64,000 nucleotides of DNA from assembly GCF_900107375.1 (NCBI RefSeq), contig NZ_FNPT01000001.1, forward strand, positions 496,001 to 560,000, written 5' to 3'. The notes under the pieces are model-generated. The model was not told the DNA's origin, made no database searches, and was given only the letters and a program-made list of their open reading frames with translations. Positions within the stretch are counted from its first letter, which is position 1. The number at the start of each line of letters is the position of its first letter. A program made the translations under genes and the position numbers. Source of the DNA: Lysobacter sp. yr284 (GTDB lineage: Bacteria > Pseudomonadota > Gammaproteobacteria > Xanthomonadales > Xanthomonadaceae). Positions 33,971 to 42,616 of the stretch are shown here, one piece after another.

Positions 33971-34198
33971 CTAGAAATCGATGCAGCGTCCGTTCTTTTC
34001 CCAGTCGCCGTAGCGGGTCGGTTCGAGACCGTCGCGACCACCGTGCTCCTTGGGCGGCTGCGTTTTCGCAGCGGGCTCAACCGGAGCGTCCTTGGCGGAA
34101 GGCGATGCGCCTCCCGTCTCGGCCGCGCCGGACACGGGGGTCGCCGGGGTCTCGGACGCGTCGTCCGAACGTGCTTCCGGGGTGGTTTCGCCTATCAT
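33971..34198 (-). CDS. SDHAF4-like protein (DUF1674)
   Basis: 75 aa. A disordered Ala/Pro/Glu-rich N-terminus ends in the diagnostic DUF1674 motif PTRYGDWEKNGRCIDF at the extreme C-terminus. Eukaryotic SDHAF4 (yeast Sdh8) binds flavinated SdhA before it joins SdhB; bacterial homologues are thought to act likewise. Placement about 110 bases upstream of sdhC fits this role exactly. The start at 34198 is chosen next to the AT-rich divergent promoter region; slightly earlier in-frame starts are possible. Confidence 0.88.
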   Translation of the reverse strand: MIGETTPEARSDDASETPATPVSGAAETGGASPSAKDAPVEPAAKTQPPKEHGGRDGLEPTRYGDWEKNGRCIDF

Positions 34199-34228
34199 CA
34201 CAGCGTTAAATATTAATTCCCGCCCCCC

Positions 34229-35104
34229 ATGCCTGACAACCCGCACGCCTTGCCCGGACAGGTCTTCGCCCTGCCCGGCCAACGCCTCATCGCCCTGGAA
34301 GGCCGCGACGCCGCGGTCTTCGCCCAGGCGCAATTCATGAACGACGTCAAGGCCCTGGCCGACGGCCACTGGCAATGGAGCGGCTGGCTGACGCCCAAAG
34401 GCCGGGCGATCGCCCTGTTCGCGCTGCTGCGCCTGTCCGACCAACGGGTCTGGCTGGCCATGCCCGACGCCGACGCCGACGCGCTGGTCGAGGCGCTCAA
34501 GCGCTTCGTGTTCCGCAGCAAGCTCGCCCTGTGCGTGCGTGAAGACCTTGTGATCGAAGGCCGCTTCGGCGCGCCCGAGCGCGCGGCCGGTCCGGCGATC
34601 GGCGGCGATGCCGACGGCATCGTCGAGCTCGACCTGAGCGGCGATGGCGACGCGCGGACTTTGCGGATCGTGCCGGCAACGCAGGCCGCCGCGGCCGACG
34701 AAGCCCTGGCCGCGCGCTGGGCGCTGGCCGACCTGCGCCACGGCCTGCCGCGCCTGCCCGCCTCGCAGGCCGGGCAATGGACCCCACAGCAACTGTCGCT
34801 GGACCGGCTGCGCGGCTACAGCGTCAAGAAGGGCTGCTACCCGGGCCAGGAAATCGTCGCCCGCACCCACTTCCTCGGCAAGGCCAAGCGCGGGCTGGCC
34901 TTGTTCGCCACCGCCGCGCCGGTCGCGGCCGGCACGGAGGTACGCGGCGAAAGCGCGGCGCTGGGCACCGTGGCGGCCAGCGCCAGCGACGGCGCGACCC
35001 ATCTGGCGCTGGCGGTGCTGCCGCTGGAGCGCGCCGAGGGCAGCGCCTGGATCGATGGCCAACCGGCGCAAGAGATCGCGTTGCTGGACGGTCTGGCGCG
35101 CTGA
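34229..35104 (+). CDS. ygfZ: Folate-binding Fe-S cluster maintenance protein YgfZ
   Basis: 291 aa, of the aminomethyltransferase-like YgfZ/IBA57 family, which uses tetrahydrofolate to keep certain [4Fe-4S] enzymes active. Seen: VFAQAQFMNDVKAL with GWLTPKGRAIALF (about residues 30-65) and the invariant KGCYPGQEIVARTHFLGKAK near 207, including the reactive Cys. It is divergent from the DUF1674/sdh cluster, sharing a short region with the AT-rich TTAAATATTAAT at 34205-34216 as probable promoter. Succinate dehydrogenase and fumarase are plausible clients. Confidence 0.95.
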   Translation: MPDNPHALPGQVFALPGQRLIALEGRDAAVFAQAQFMNDVKALADGHWQWSGWLTPKGRAIALFALLRLSDQRVWLAMPDADADALVEALKRFVFRSKLALCVREDLVIEGRFGAPERAAGPAIGGDADGIVELDLSGDGDARTLRIVPATQAAAADEALAARWALADLRHGLPRLPASQAGQWTPQQLSLDRLRGYSVKKGCYPGQEIVARTHFLGKAKRGLALFATAAPVAAGTEVRGESAALGTVAASASDGATHLALAVLPLERAEGSAWIDGQPAQEIALLDGLAR

Positions 35105-35150
35105 GCGGGCTTGCTGCAGCAGCGGCGCGCATCGCCGCTTCGGCCGCTTT

Positions 35151-35310
35151 CTGTAGGAGCGGCGCAAGCCGCGACCGCGCCAATGCGGCTACGGCGCAAG
35201 TTTCCTAGCCAGATCGTTGGGTCGCCCGCGACGGCATCGGCCGTTCCGTCGTAATCGCATTGCCGCGGTCGCGGCTTGCGCCGCTCCTACAGAAAGCGGC
35301 GCAAGCCGCG
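35151..35310. repeat. Family B palindromic repeat, long-spaced pair
   Basis: Outward arm TGTAGGAGCGGCGCAAGCCG at 35154 and inverted arm CGGCTTGCGCCGCTCCTACA at 35272, followed by a third partial arm AGCGGCGCAAGCCGCG. It lies between the convergent ygfZ and asnB genes. Confidence 0.8.
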
Positions 35311-35320
35311 ATGCGCTCGG

Positions 35321-37300
35321 CTACAAGCCGCCCTCGCCGCTCGTCGCCTGGATCAGCGCCGTTCCGGCCTGGTTGCGCTGGGCGCGCCAGTGTTCGTGCC
35401 AGGCCTGGAACATCAGCACGTTCCACAGATGCGTGTGCCAGCGCTTCTCGCCGTCGATGAAGGCGCGCCACAGGCCGTGGACCAGGTCGGCGTCGAAATA
35501 GCCCTGCGCGCGCAGCCGGTCCGGGTCGAGCAAGGCCTGCGCCCACTCGCGCAGGTCGCCGCGCAGCCATTGCGAGACCGGCGCGCCGAAGCCGCGCTTG
35601 CCGCGGTCGACCATCGCGTCGGGCAGGTAGCGCTTGAGCACGCGCTTGAGCAGGCGCTTGCTGTCGCCGTCCGCGTCGCGCTTGTATTGCAGCGGCAGCG
35701 ACCAAGCGAACTCGGCGACCTGGGTGTCCAGCAGCGGCGCGCGCGCTTCCAACCCGACCGCCATGCTGGCGCGGTCGACCTTGCACAGCAGATCGTCGGG
35801 CAGGTAGACGCTGTAGTCGGCCAGCATCATCGCGTCGGCCGCGGTGCCGCGGCCGTCGAGCGGTTCGGCCAAGTCGTACAGGGTCGGCGGCAGTTGCGCG
35901 CCGGGCACCGCGGCCTGCGGGAAGCGCCAGCGCACGATGCGGTTGCGGTAGACGTCGCCGATCCCACGCGCGCCCATCTCGGCCGCGAACGCGGCGAAGC
36001 CGCCGGCGCGCGAGGCTTCGCCGTGGTCCTGGGCGCGCCCGGCCAGCCAGCGCCGCAGCGGCGCCGGCACCCGGTGCAGCAGGCTCAGGTTGCGCAAGGC
36101 GCGCTCGTAGCGCTTGTAGCCGAAGAACAGTTCGTCGCCGCCGTCGCCCGACAGCGCCACCGTGACCAGGTCGCGAGCGAGCTTGCACACCAGCGCGGTC
36201 GGCACCTGCGAGGCGTCGGCGAAGGGTTCGTCGAACATCGCCGGCAATCGCGGCACCACCGCCAGGGCGTCGCCGCCGCTGACGTACAGCTCGGTATGCG
36301 CGGTGCCCAGGTGCCGCGCCACTTCCAGCGCCAGCGGCGCCTCGTCGTGGTGCGAGCCCTCGAAGCCGATGGTGAAGCTCTGCACCGGCTTGGCGCTGAG
36401 CGCCTGCATCAGCGAAGTCACCACCGACGAATCGGTACCGCCGGACAGGAACACCCCGACCGGCACGTCGGCGACCATGCGCAGGCCGACCGCCTCGCGC
36501 AGCAGTTCGTCGAGGCGGTCCTCGGCGGCATCGATGTCGCCTTCGAACGGATCGGCGATCGCCGCGCGCATGCGCTCGGTGGCGTTCCAGTAGCGTTGCT
36601 GGTCGCGCGCCGGATCGTGCGCGCCGGGGCCGCGGGCGATGGCCGCGGCGTCCAGGCGCAGCAGCGCGCCCGGCGCCAGCTTCCAGGTATCGGCGTGGAT
36701 GCAGTACGGCGAGGGCACGTAGTCGTAGCGCAGCAGCAGCGCCAGCGCGTCGCGGTCGACGCCGTTGTCGAACTGCGGATGCCGCCACAGCGCCTTGAGT
36801 TCGGAGCCGAACACCAGGGTGTCGCCGGCCCAGCCGTAGTACAGCGGCTTCTTGCCGACCCGGTCGCGCGCCAGCCACAGTTCGCCGCGCTCGCGGTCCC
36901 ACAGGGCGATGGCGAACATGCCGTTGCAGCGCGCGATCGCCGCCTCCACGCCCCATTGCGACACCGCCGCCAGCAGCACTTCGGTGTCGGAATGGCCGCG
37001 GAAGCCGTGGCCCAGGCCGAGCAGTTGCTCGCGCAGTTCGGCGAAGTTGTAGACCTCGCCGTTGTAGGCGATCACGTAGCGCCCGTCGGCCGAGGCCATC
37101 GGCTGATGGCCCAGCGGCGACAGGTCGAGGATGCTCAGCCGGCGATGCGCGAGCGCGATGCCGGCCTGCGGGTCGGCCCAGACGCCGCCGTCGTCGGGGC
37201 CGCGGTGGTGCAGCGCCTCGCCCATCGAAGCGGCGAGCGCGCCCAGGTGCTCCTGGTCGAGATCGTTGCGCGGACGCAGCAGTCCGGCCAGGCCGCACAT
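35321..37300 (-). CDS. asnB: Asparagine synthase (glutamine-hydrolysing)
   Basis: 659 aa. Converts aspartate to asparagine, or amidates another acceptor, using glutamine and ATP. Seen: N-terminal MCGLAGLLR with the Ntn nucleophile Cys2, the glutaminase motifs HHRGPDDGG (about 31-39), HRRLSILDL and YNGEVYNF, and the synthetase PP-loop VFLSGGTDSSVV near 275, plus ALSGDGGDELFFGYKRY (about 370). Full length. It starts five bases after the fused 2-oxoacid dehydrogenase gene and must be cotranscribed. Variants act in secondary metabolism or glycan amidation, so true asparagine synthesis is likely but not proven. Confidence 0.93.
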   Translation of the reverse strand: MCGLAGLLRPRNDLDQEHLGALAASMGEALHHRGPDDGGVWADPQAGIALAHRRLSILDLSPLGHQPMASADGRYVIAYNGEVYNFAELREQLLGLGHGFRGHSDTEVLLAAVSQWGVEAAIARCNGMFAIALWDRERGELWLARDRVGKKPLYYGWAGDTLVFGSELKALWRHPQFDNGVDRDALALLLRYDYVPSPYCIHADTWKLAPGALLRLDAAAIARGPGAHDPARDQQRYWNATERMRAAIADPFEGDIDAAEDRLDELLREAVGLRMVADVPVGVFLSGGTDSSVVTSLMQALSAKPVQSFTIGFEGSHHDEAPLALEVARHLGTAHTELYVSGGDALAVVPRLPAMFDEPFADASQVPTALVCKLARDLVTVALSGDGGDELFFGYKRYERALRNLSLLHRVPAPLRRWLAGRAQDHGEASRAGGFAAFAAEMGARGIGDVYRNRIVRWRFPQAAVPGAQLPPTLYDLAEPLDGRGTAADAMMLADYSVYLPDDLLCKVDRASMAVGLEARAPLLDTQVAEFAWSLPLQYKRDADGDSKRLLKRVLKRYLPDAMVDRGKRGFGAPVSQWLRGDLREWAQALLDPDRLRAQGYFDADLVHGLWRAFIDGEKRWHTHLWNVLMFQAWHEHWRAQRNQAGTALIQATSGEGGL

Positions 37301-37305
37301 CGGCG

Positions 37306-39636
37306 TCAGCCCTTCGCCAACGCGTCCGCGGCGCGGACGATGTCGTCGTCGCCCGGGATCACCAGGAACGCCGCGCCGGCCAGCGGCGTGTAGGTGTCCA
37401 CGCCGACCACGCGCTGCAGCGGCACCCCGCCGAAACCGGCCTCGGCCAGCGCGGTGATCACGCCCTCGCCCACGCCGGCGCTGCGGCGGCCTTCGTCGAC
37501 CACGATCGCGCGCTTGGCGCCGCGGGCCTGCTGCGCGATGTAGGCGTCGTTGAGCGGCACCAGCCAGCGCAGGTCGACCACGCGCGCCTTCCAGCCGTGC
37601 GCCTGCTCGATCCGGCGCGCGGCGCGCAGGCTCATCGGAACGCCGTTGCCGTAGGTGAAGATCACCAGGTCGTCGCCTTCGCTGCCGTCGTCGGGCGCAT
37701 ACACCCTGCCCTCGCCCAGCGTCATGGCCTGGTCCGGCGACGGATACGTCGTCAGCCACTTGCCGTCGCCGGCCTCGTACAGGTCCTTGGTCATGTACAA
37801 CGCGATCGGCTCCAGGAACACGGCCACGCGGCCGTCGACCTTGGCCAGCGCGGTCAGGGTGCGCAGCATGGTCGCCGCGTCGTCGCCGCGCGAGGGGCAG
37901 CCGACCACCAGGCCGGGAATGTCGCGCAGCGCGGCGATCGAGTTGTCGTTGTGGAAGTGGCCGCCGAAGCCGCGCTGGTAGCCCAGGCCGGCGATGCGCA
38001 CCACCATCGGGTTGCGGTACTGGTCGTTGCTGAAGAACTGCAGCGACGCCGCCTCGCCGCGCAGCTGGTCGCAGGCGTTGTGGAAGTAGGCCAGGTACTG
38101 GATTTCCGGGATCGGCAGCAGGCCGACGTTGGCGAAGCCCTGGGCCAGGCCGAGGATCATGGTCTCGTCGAGCAGGGTGTTGAACACCCGGCGCGGGCCG
38201 AACGCCTTCTGCAGGCCCTTGGTGACGGTGTAGACGCCGCCCTTCTGGGCCACGTCCTCGCCGAACAGCAAGGTCTCGGGGTACTTGGCGAACAGGTCGT
38301 GCAGGGCGTTGTTGATCTGGATCGCCAGGTGCCGCGGCGGCTGCGCCTCGGGCAGCTTGGCCTCGCTGCCGAAGGCCTGCAGGCGGCGCTCGGCGTAATC
38401 GGCGCGGGTGGCCTCGGCCTGGACCGCGGCCGGCGTGTACGGCGCCAGCGGCGCGATCACGTGTTCCAGCGTCTCGATCTTGGGCCGGCGGTCGGCGTCC
38501 TCGGCCGCGGCGAAGCAGCGCCGGCGCGTGGCCTCGTACAGCGCGAGCACTTCGTCCTTCGACATCAGCCCCGATTCCAGCGCGATCGCCGCCGAGCGCA
38601 ACAACGGGTCGCTGGCCTCGACCGCGCACAGTTCCTCGACCGAACGCCACTCGATCTCGAAGTCGGTGCCGGCGTGGCCCATGATGCGGGTGGTGCGCAG
38701 GTGCAGGAAAGTCGGCCGGCGGGTGCGGCGGCAATGCTCGACCGCGCGCTGCACGTCGGCGTAGCCGCTGGCGAGGTCGAGGCCGTCGGCGGCGAAATAA
38801 TCCAGCCCGTCCATGGTGCGGAAGCGGTTGCCGATCCAGCCGCCCGGGGTCTTCACCGAGATGCCGATGCCGTTGTCCTCGCACACGAACAGCACCGGCG
38901 CCGGCAGCTTCTGGTAGGCGGTCCAGGCGGCGGCGTTGAACGCGGTCTGGGCGGTGGCGTGGTTGGCGGAGGCGTCGCCGAACGAACAGATGGCGATGCT
39001 GTCGTCGGGGATCGGCAACGCGTGGCCGAGGCGGCGCGCGGTCTCGATGGCGACGGCGGTGCCCAGCGCCTTGGGCAGGTGCGAGGCGATGGTCGAGGTC
39101 TGCGGCAGCACCCACAACGGCTTGCTGCCCCACACCTTGTGGCGGCCGCCGGAAGCGGGGTCCTCGGCGCTGGCGGCGAACGACAGCGCCGAATCCATCA
39201 CCGGGTCCATGCCCGGCAACTTGCGGAAGCGTTCGGCCATGAAGCCGCCGCTGCGGTAGTGCAGGAACGCCGGATCGGTGTGGCGGGTCGCGCGGGCGAC
39301 CATCGCATTGCCTTCGTGGCCGCTGGAACCGATGGTGTAGAAGACCTTGTTCTGCACCCGCAGCACCCGCGCCATCAGGTCCAGGTGGCGGCTGATCAGC
39401 TGCGATTCGAACAACTCGCGAAAGCCGCGCGCGTCCAGCGCGCTGCCGTCGAGCACGGCTTCGCCGGGCGCCGGGCGCGCGTCGCTGCGGCCGTTCCAGG
39501 CCTTCACGAACTCGACGAAATTGAGGTCGCAGATCTCGGCCCGGTTGAGGCCCTTCATGCGCGCCGGGATCGGGCTCGCGACCGGGTTGAAGTTCGGCAT
39601 CTGGCTGAAGATCGAAGACTGCGGTTGCGCTGACAT
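37306..39636 (-). CDS. Fused alpha/beta E1 of a branched-chain-type 2-oxoacid dehydrogenase
   Basis: 776 aa. Residues about 60-400 match the E1 alpha subunit of 2-oxoisovalerate/pyruvate dehydrogenases: YTIGSSGHEGNAMVARAT, HYRSGGFMAERF, and the thiamin-diphosphate motif that begins GDASANHATAQTAFN and ends CEDNGIGIS. Residues about 430-776 match E1 beta: ALHDLFAKYPETLLFGEDVA, GLAQGFANVGLLPIPEIQY, VVGCPSRGDDAATMLR and VVDEGRRSAGVGEGV. The alpha/beta fusion is uncommon. GDG of the TPP motif reads GDA. No E2/E3 genes are near. It lies in an operon with acetyltransferase, GST and asnB. The 2-oxoacid substrate is unknown; branched-chain decarboxylation for iso-fatty acid primers is one possibility. 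Confidence 0.9.
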   Translation of the reverse strand: MSAQPQSSIFSQMPNFNPVASPIPARMKGLNRAEICDLNFVEFVKAWNGRSDARPAPGEAVLDGSALDARGFRELFESQLISRHLDLMARVLRVQNKVFYTIGSSGHEGNAMVARATRHTDPAFLHYRSGGFMAERFRKLPGMDPVMDSALSFAASAEDPASGGRHKVWGSKPLWVLPQTSTIASHLPKALGTAVAIETARRLGHALPIPDDSIAICSFGDASANHATAQTAFNAAAWTAYQKLPAPVLFVCEDNGIGISVKTPGGWIGNRFRTMDGLDYFAADGLDLASGYADVQRAVEHCRRTRRPTFLHLRTTRIMGHAGTDFEIEWRSVEELCAVEASDPLLRSAAIALESGLMSKDEVLALYEATRRRCFAAAEDADRRPKIETLEHVIAPLAPYTPAAVQAEATRADYAERRLQAFGSEAKLPEAQPPRHLAIQINNALHDLFAKYPETLLFGEDVAQKGGVYTVTKGLQKAFGPRRVFNTLLDETMILGLAQGFANVGLLPIPEIQYLAYFHNACDQLRGEAASLQFFSNDQYRNPMVVRIAGLGYQRGFGGHFHNDNSIAALRDIPGLVVGCPSRGDDAATMLRTLTALAKVDGRVAVFLEPIALYMTKDLYEAGDGKWLTTYPSPDQAMTLGEGRVYAPDDGSEGDDLVIFTYGNGVPMSLRAARRIEQAHGWKARVVDLRWLVPLNDAYIAQQARGAKRAIVVDEGRRSAGVGEGVITALAEAGFGGVPLQRVVGVDTYTPLAGAAFLVIPGDDDIVRAADALAKG

Positions 39637-39681
39637 CAGGGACTCCGCCGCCCTGTCCGGGCCGGCTCGACTAGGGGGAAT

Positions 39682-40332
39682 TCAGGAGGAGCGATTGCTT
39701 TCGGCGATCCGCTGCGCGGCCTGCGCGTCGGGTTCGGGCAAGGCCACGAAGCGCGGCGTGGCGCGCACCCGCGCCAGCCACGAGGCGATCGCGGGATAGC
39801 CGTCCAGGCCGATGCCGCCGTGCGCGGCGACGTCGGTGTAGGCGAACAGGGCGATGTCGGCGATGCCGTAGCGCTCGCCGGTGAACCAGGCCGTACCCTG
39901 CAGGTGGCGCTCCATCACCGCCAGCGCCTGGTGTCCGCGCTCGCGCAGCGCCGGCAGGTCGGCGCGGCGCGGCGAATCCAGCGGCGTCCAGCCGGCGATG
40001 AAGCGGGCCACGGCGATGCTCGGCTCGTGGCTGTACTGCTCGAAGTTCATCCAGCTCAGCGCCTGCGCGCGCTGCCACAGATCGGCCGGCAGGAAATCGC
40101 TGCCGTCGGCCAGGTAGTAGAGGATCGCGTTGGATTCGCTGAGCGTGCGGCCGTCGCCGAAATCCACCACCGGCACCTTGCCGTTGGGATTGAGCGCGAG
40201 GAACTGCGCGGTGCGGGTCTCGCCGCGGCTGCTGTCGACTTCGACCCAGCGATAGCGTTCGCCGAGCTGCTCCAGCAGCAGGCGCAGCTTGTGGCAGTTG
40301 CCGGAGGGCGAGAAACCGTGGACGGTGATCAT
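39682..40332 (-). CDS. Glutathione S-transferase family protein
   Basis: 216 aa. A thioredoxin-fold N-terminal domain with SPSGNCHKLRLLLEQLG (about residues 8-24; Ser or Cys active site) and the glutathione-binding NPNGKVPVVDFGDG followed by TLSESNAIL (cis-Pro and the Glu-Ser pair), then an all-helical C-terminal domain containing YGIADIALFAYTDVA. Cytosolic detoxification or isomerase-type enzyme; substrate unknown. Its ATG overlaps the stop of the acetyltransferase gene (ATGA). Confidence 0.92.
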   Translation of the reverse strand: MITVHGFSPSGNCHKLRLLLEQLGERYRWVEVDSSRGETRTAQFLALNPNGKVPVVDFGDGRTLSESNAILYYLADGSDFLPADLWQRAQALSWMNFEQYSHEPSIAVARFIAGWTPLDSPRRADLPALRERGHQALAVMERHLQGTAWFTGERYGIADIALFAYTDVAAHGGIGLDGYPAIASWLARVRATPRFVALPEPDAQAAQRIAESNRSS

Positions 40333-40895
40333 GCCGGCCCGGCTCCGCCCGCCTTGCGCCGCGCGCGCCATTCCTCGCGGCTCTGGCCCCAGACCTCCAC
40401 TTCTTTCTCGTGGAAGGGTTCGGGCAGGCGGTCCTGGCGCAGGTAGCGCGAGCCGAGTTTGCGCGCCACGCCCTTGGAAGCGAGGTTGCCGGCGTCGATG
40501 GTGTGGATCACCTCGCTCCAGCCCAGGTGGTCGAAGGCCCAGTCGATGCTCGCGGCCGCGCCTTCGCTGGCGTAGCCCTGCCCGCCCGCGCTCTCGACGA
40601 TGCCCCAGCCGACCTCGGTGCCCGGCCAGCCGTCCGGCTGCCACGGGCCGAGCCGGCCGATCCAGCGGCCCGAGGACTTTTCGAACACCGAGAAGAAACC
40701 GTAGCCGAGCGCGGCCCAGGAGCCGATCACCGACATCAGCCCGCGCCAAGCCACCGGCCGCGGCTGCGGGCCGCCGATGTACTGCAGGTAGTCGCCGGCG
40801 CTCATGAACTGCGCCCAGGCGTCGAAATCCTCCAGCCGCGGCGGGCGCAGGAGCAGGCGCGGGGTTTCCAGTTCGATGTCGGCGATCGTCATCAT
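40329..40895 (-). CDS. GNAT-family (RimJ/RimL type) N-acetyltransferase
   Basis: 188 aa. Starts with IELETPRLLLRPPRLEDFDAW, typical of RimJ/RimL-like GNAT enzymes, followed by RWIGRLGPW and the acetyl-CoA-binding region VESAGGQGYASEGAAASIDW (about 101-120), then IDAGNLASKGVARKLGSRY (the NxxS motif). Acceptor unknown. First gene of a tightly packed four-gene operon. Confidence 0.92.
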   Translation of the reverse strand: MMTIADIELETPRLLLRPPRLEDFDAWAQFMSAGDYLQYIGGPQPRPVAWRGLMSVIGSWAALGYGFFSVFEKSSGRWIGRLGPWQPDGWPGTEVGWGIVESAGGQGYASEGAAASIDWAFDHLGWSEVIHTIDAGNLASKGVARKLGSRYLRQDRLPEPFHEKEVEVWGQSREEWRARRKAGGAGPA

Positions 40896-40928
40896 GGATC
40901 GGTTCCCCAGGAGCTCGCTTGGCGTTAC

Positions 40929-41040
40929 TAAGCCCCGCTCCCGCTTGCGGGAGAGGGGTTGGGGTGAGGGCGCGCCAGCGCGCCGCGCGCCCTCATCCGG
41001 CCCTTCGGGCCGCCTTCTCGCGCAGGCGGGAGAAGGAAAA
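40929..41040. repeat. Intergenic palindrome cluster (CTCCCGCTTGCGGGAG type)
   Basis: Successive hairpins: CTCCCGCTTGCGGGAG, GAGGGCGCGC/GCGCGCCCTC, GGCCCTTCGGGCC and TTCTCGCGCAGGCGGGAGAA. This composite, seen between many genes in xanthomonads, lies between gcdH and the acetyltransferase and could end the gcdH transcript. Confidence 0.75.
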
Positions 41041-41072
41041 ACCGCAATGCTCCCGCGTGCGGGAACGGTGCT

Positions 41073-42236
41073 TCAGAACGCGTTGATCCCGGTCAGCTCG
41101 CGGCCCACGACCAGCTGGTGCACGGTCTCGGTGCCCTCGTAGGTGATGACCGATTCCAGGTTCAGCGCGTGGCGGATCGCGCCGTGCTCGGTGGTGATGC
41201 CGGCGCCGCCGAGCAGGTCGCGGCACTCGCGCGCGATGTCGATGGCCATGCGGCAGTTGTTCCACTTCGCCAGGGAGACCTGGGTCGGCTGCATGTTGCC
41301 GGCGTCCTTCAGACGCCCCAACTGCACGACCAGCAGCTGCGCCATGGTGATGCGGCGCGCCATCTCGGCCATCTTGATCTGCGCCGACTGGGTCGCCGCG
41401 ACCGGACGGCCGAACAGGATGCGCTCCTTGGTGTAGCCCAGCACTTCGTCGAGGCAGGCGATGGCCGCGCCGACCGGGCCCCAGGTGATGCCGTAGCGGG
41501 CCTGGGTCAGGCAGCCCAGCGGGCCCTTGAGGCCCTTGACGTTGGGCAGGCGGTTGGCGTCGGGCACGCGCACGTTGTCGAAGAACAGCGACGAGGTCAC
41601 CGACGCGCGCAGGCTCATCTTGTGCTTGATCTCCTGGGCGGCGAAACCGGGCATGCCCTTCTCGACCACGAAGCCCTGGATGCCGTCCTCGGTCTGCGCC
41701 CAGACGATGGCGATGTCGGCGAGGTTGCCGTTGGTGATCCACATCTTGGAGCCGTTGAGGATCCAGTCCGCGCCGTCCTTCTTCGCGTTGGTCTTCATGT
41801 TGGCCGGGTCGGAACCGCCGTGCGGCTCGGTCAGGCCGAAGCAGCCGATGATCTCGCCCTTGGCCATGCCCGGCAGCCAGCGCATGCGCTGCTCTTCGCT
41901 GCCGTAGGCGTAGATCGGGTACATGCACAGCGAGGACTGCACGCTGACGAAGCTGCGGATGCCGCTGTCGCCGCGCTCGAGTTCCTGGCAGATCAGGCCG
42001 TAGCTGACCGCGTTGAGGCCGGCGCAGCCGTACTGCTCCGGCAGCGAGGAACCCAGCAGGCCGAGCTCGGCGATTTCCGGAACCAGCTCCTTGGGAAAGC
42101 GGCCCTGGTCGAAGGCGTCGCCGATGATCGGGATCACGCGTTCGTCGGTGAAGCGCGCCACGGTGTCCTGTACGGCGCGCTCCTCTTCGCTGAGCAGGGA
42201 ACGGACGTCGTAGAGATCGTAGGGATGCAGGGCCAT
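41073..42236 (-). CDS. gcdH: Glutaryl-CoA dehydrogenase
   Basis: 387 aa. An FAD-dependent acyl-CoA dehydrogenase that oxidatively decarboxylates glutaryl-CoA to crotonyl-CoA in lysine/tryptophan breakdown. Seen: the FAD-binding CFGLTEPHGGSDPANMKT (about 133-150), WITNGNLADIAIVWAQ, and the catalytic Glu in ESVITYEGTETVHQLVVGRE near residue 365, followed by the GCDH-typical ending GINAF. The ATG at 42236 is followed by LYDVRSLLSEEERAV, the usual GCDH start. Monocistronic. Confidence 0.93.
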   Translation of the reverse strand: MALHPYDLYDVRSLLSEEERAVQDTVARFTDERVIPIIGDAFDQGRFPKELVPEIAELGLLGSSLPEQYGCAGLNAVSYGLICQELERGDSGIRSFVSVQSSLCMYPIYAYGSEEQRMRWLPGMAKGEIIGCFGLTEPHGGSDPANMKTNAKKDGADWILNGSKMWITNGNLADIAIVWAQTEDGIQGFVVEKGMPGFAAQEIKHKMSLRASVTSSLFFDNVRVPDANRLPNVKGLKGPLGCLTQARYGITWGPVGAAIACLDEVLGYTKERILFGRPVAATQSAQIKMAEMARRITMAQLLVVQLGRLKDAGNMQPTQVSLAKWNNCRMAIDIARECRDLLGGAGITTEHGAIRHALNLESVITYEGTETVHQLVVGRELTGINAF

Positions 42237-42545
42237 GGCGCGCCGGAGACCTGTTTTGGGCAGAAAGACGGCCATTGTAATGGTCGGGCGAAGCCGGGGT
42301 AAGGCCAGGGCTGGCGAATGGCCGGGCGCGACGCGCATGCGCCGGCGCACGTAAGCGGTTTCCGCGCGCGCCGGCGCACTCCGCGCCGACGCGCGGCGAC
42401 GCTGTTTTCAAGGGGTTTTCGCCACACTCGCGAGCCGCCGCGAAATCGCGCCGACGCCCTGGCGCGGACCGCGCCGCGGTGCCGAAACGCATACCGCGGC
42501 GCCCTGCCGCGCAGAAAATTCATTCTTTCTCGAGGCCCTTGGCGC
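42237..42545. other. Intergenic region upstream of gcdH
   Basis: About 310 bases up to the terminator of the next gene. No supported ORF. A GGCCATTGTAATGGTCGGGC stretch at 42271 contains a short palindrome near the expected gcdH promoter. Confidence 0.4.
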
Positions 42546-42577
42546 AAAAAAAAACGAGGCCGGTCGAGCCGGCCCCG
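42546..42577 (-). terminator. Rho-independent terminator
   Basis: On the minus strand GGGGCCGGCTCGACCGGCCTC hairpin followed by nine T residues, 40 bases after the glycine-zipper gene. Confidence 0.88.
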
Positions 42578-42616
42578 TATTTGCGCGTTGGCTGCCGCGT
42601 CTTGCGCGGGCTTCGC

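Noticed and set aside
35276-39633. Two long plus-strand frames opposite asnB and the E1 fusion
   Set aside because: Shadow frames of two well-supported genes on the minus strand.
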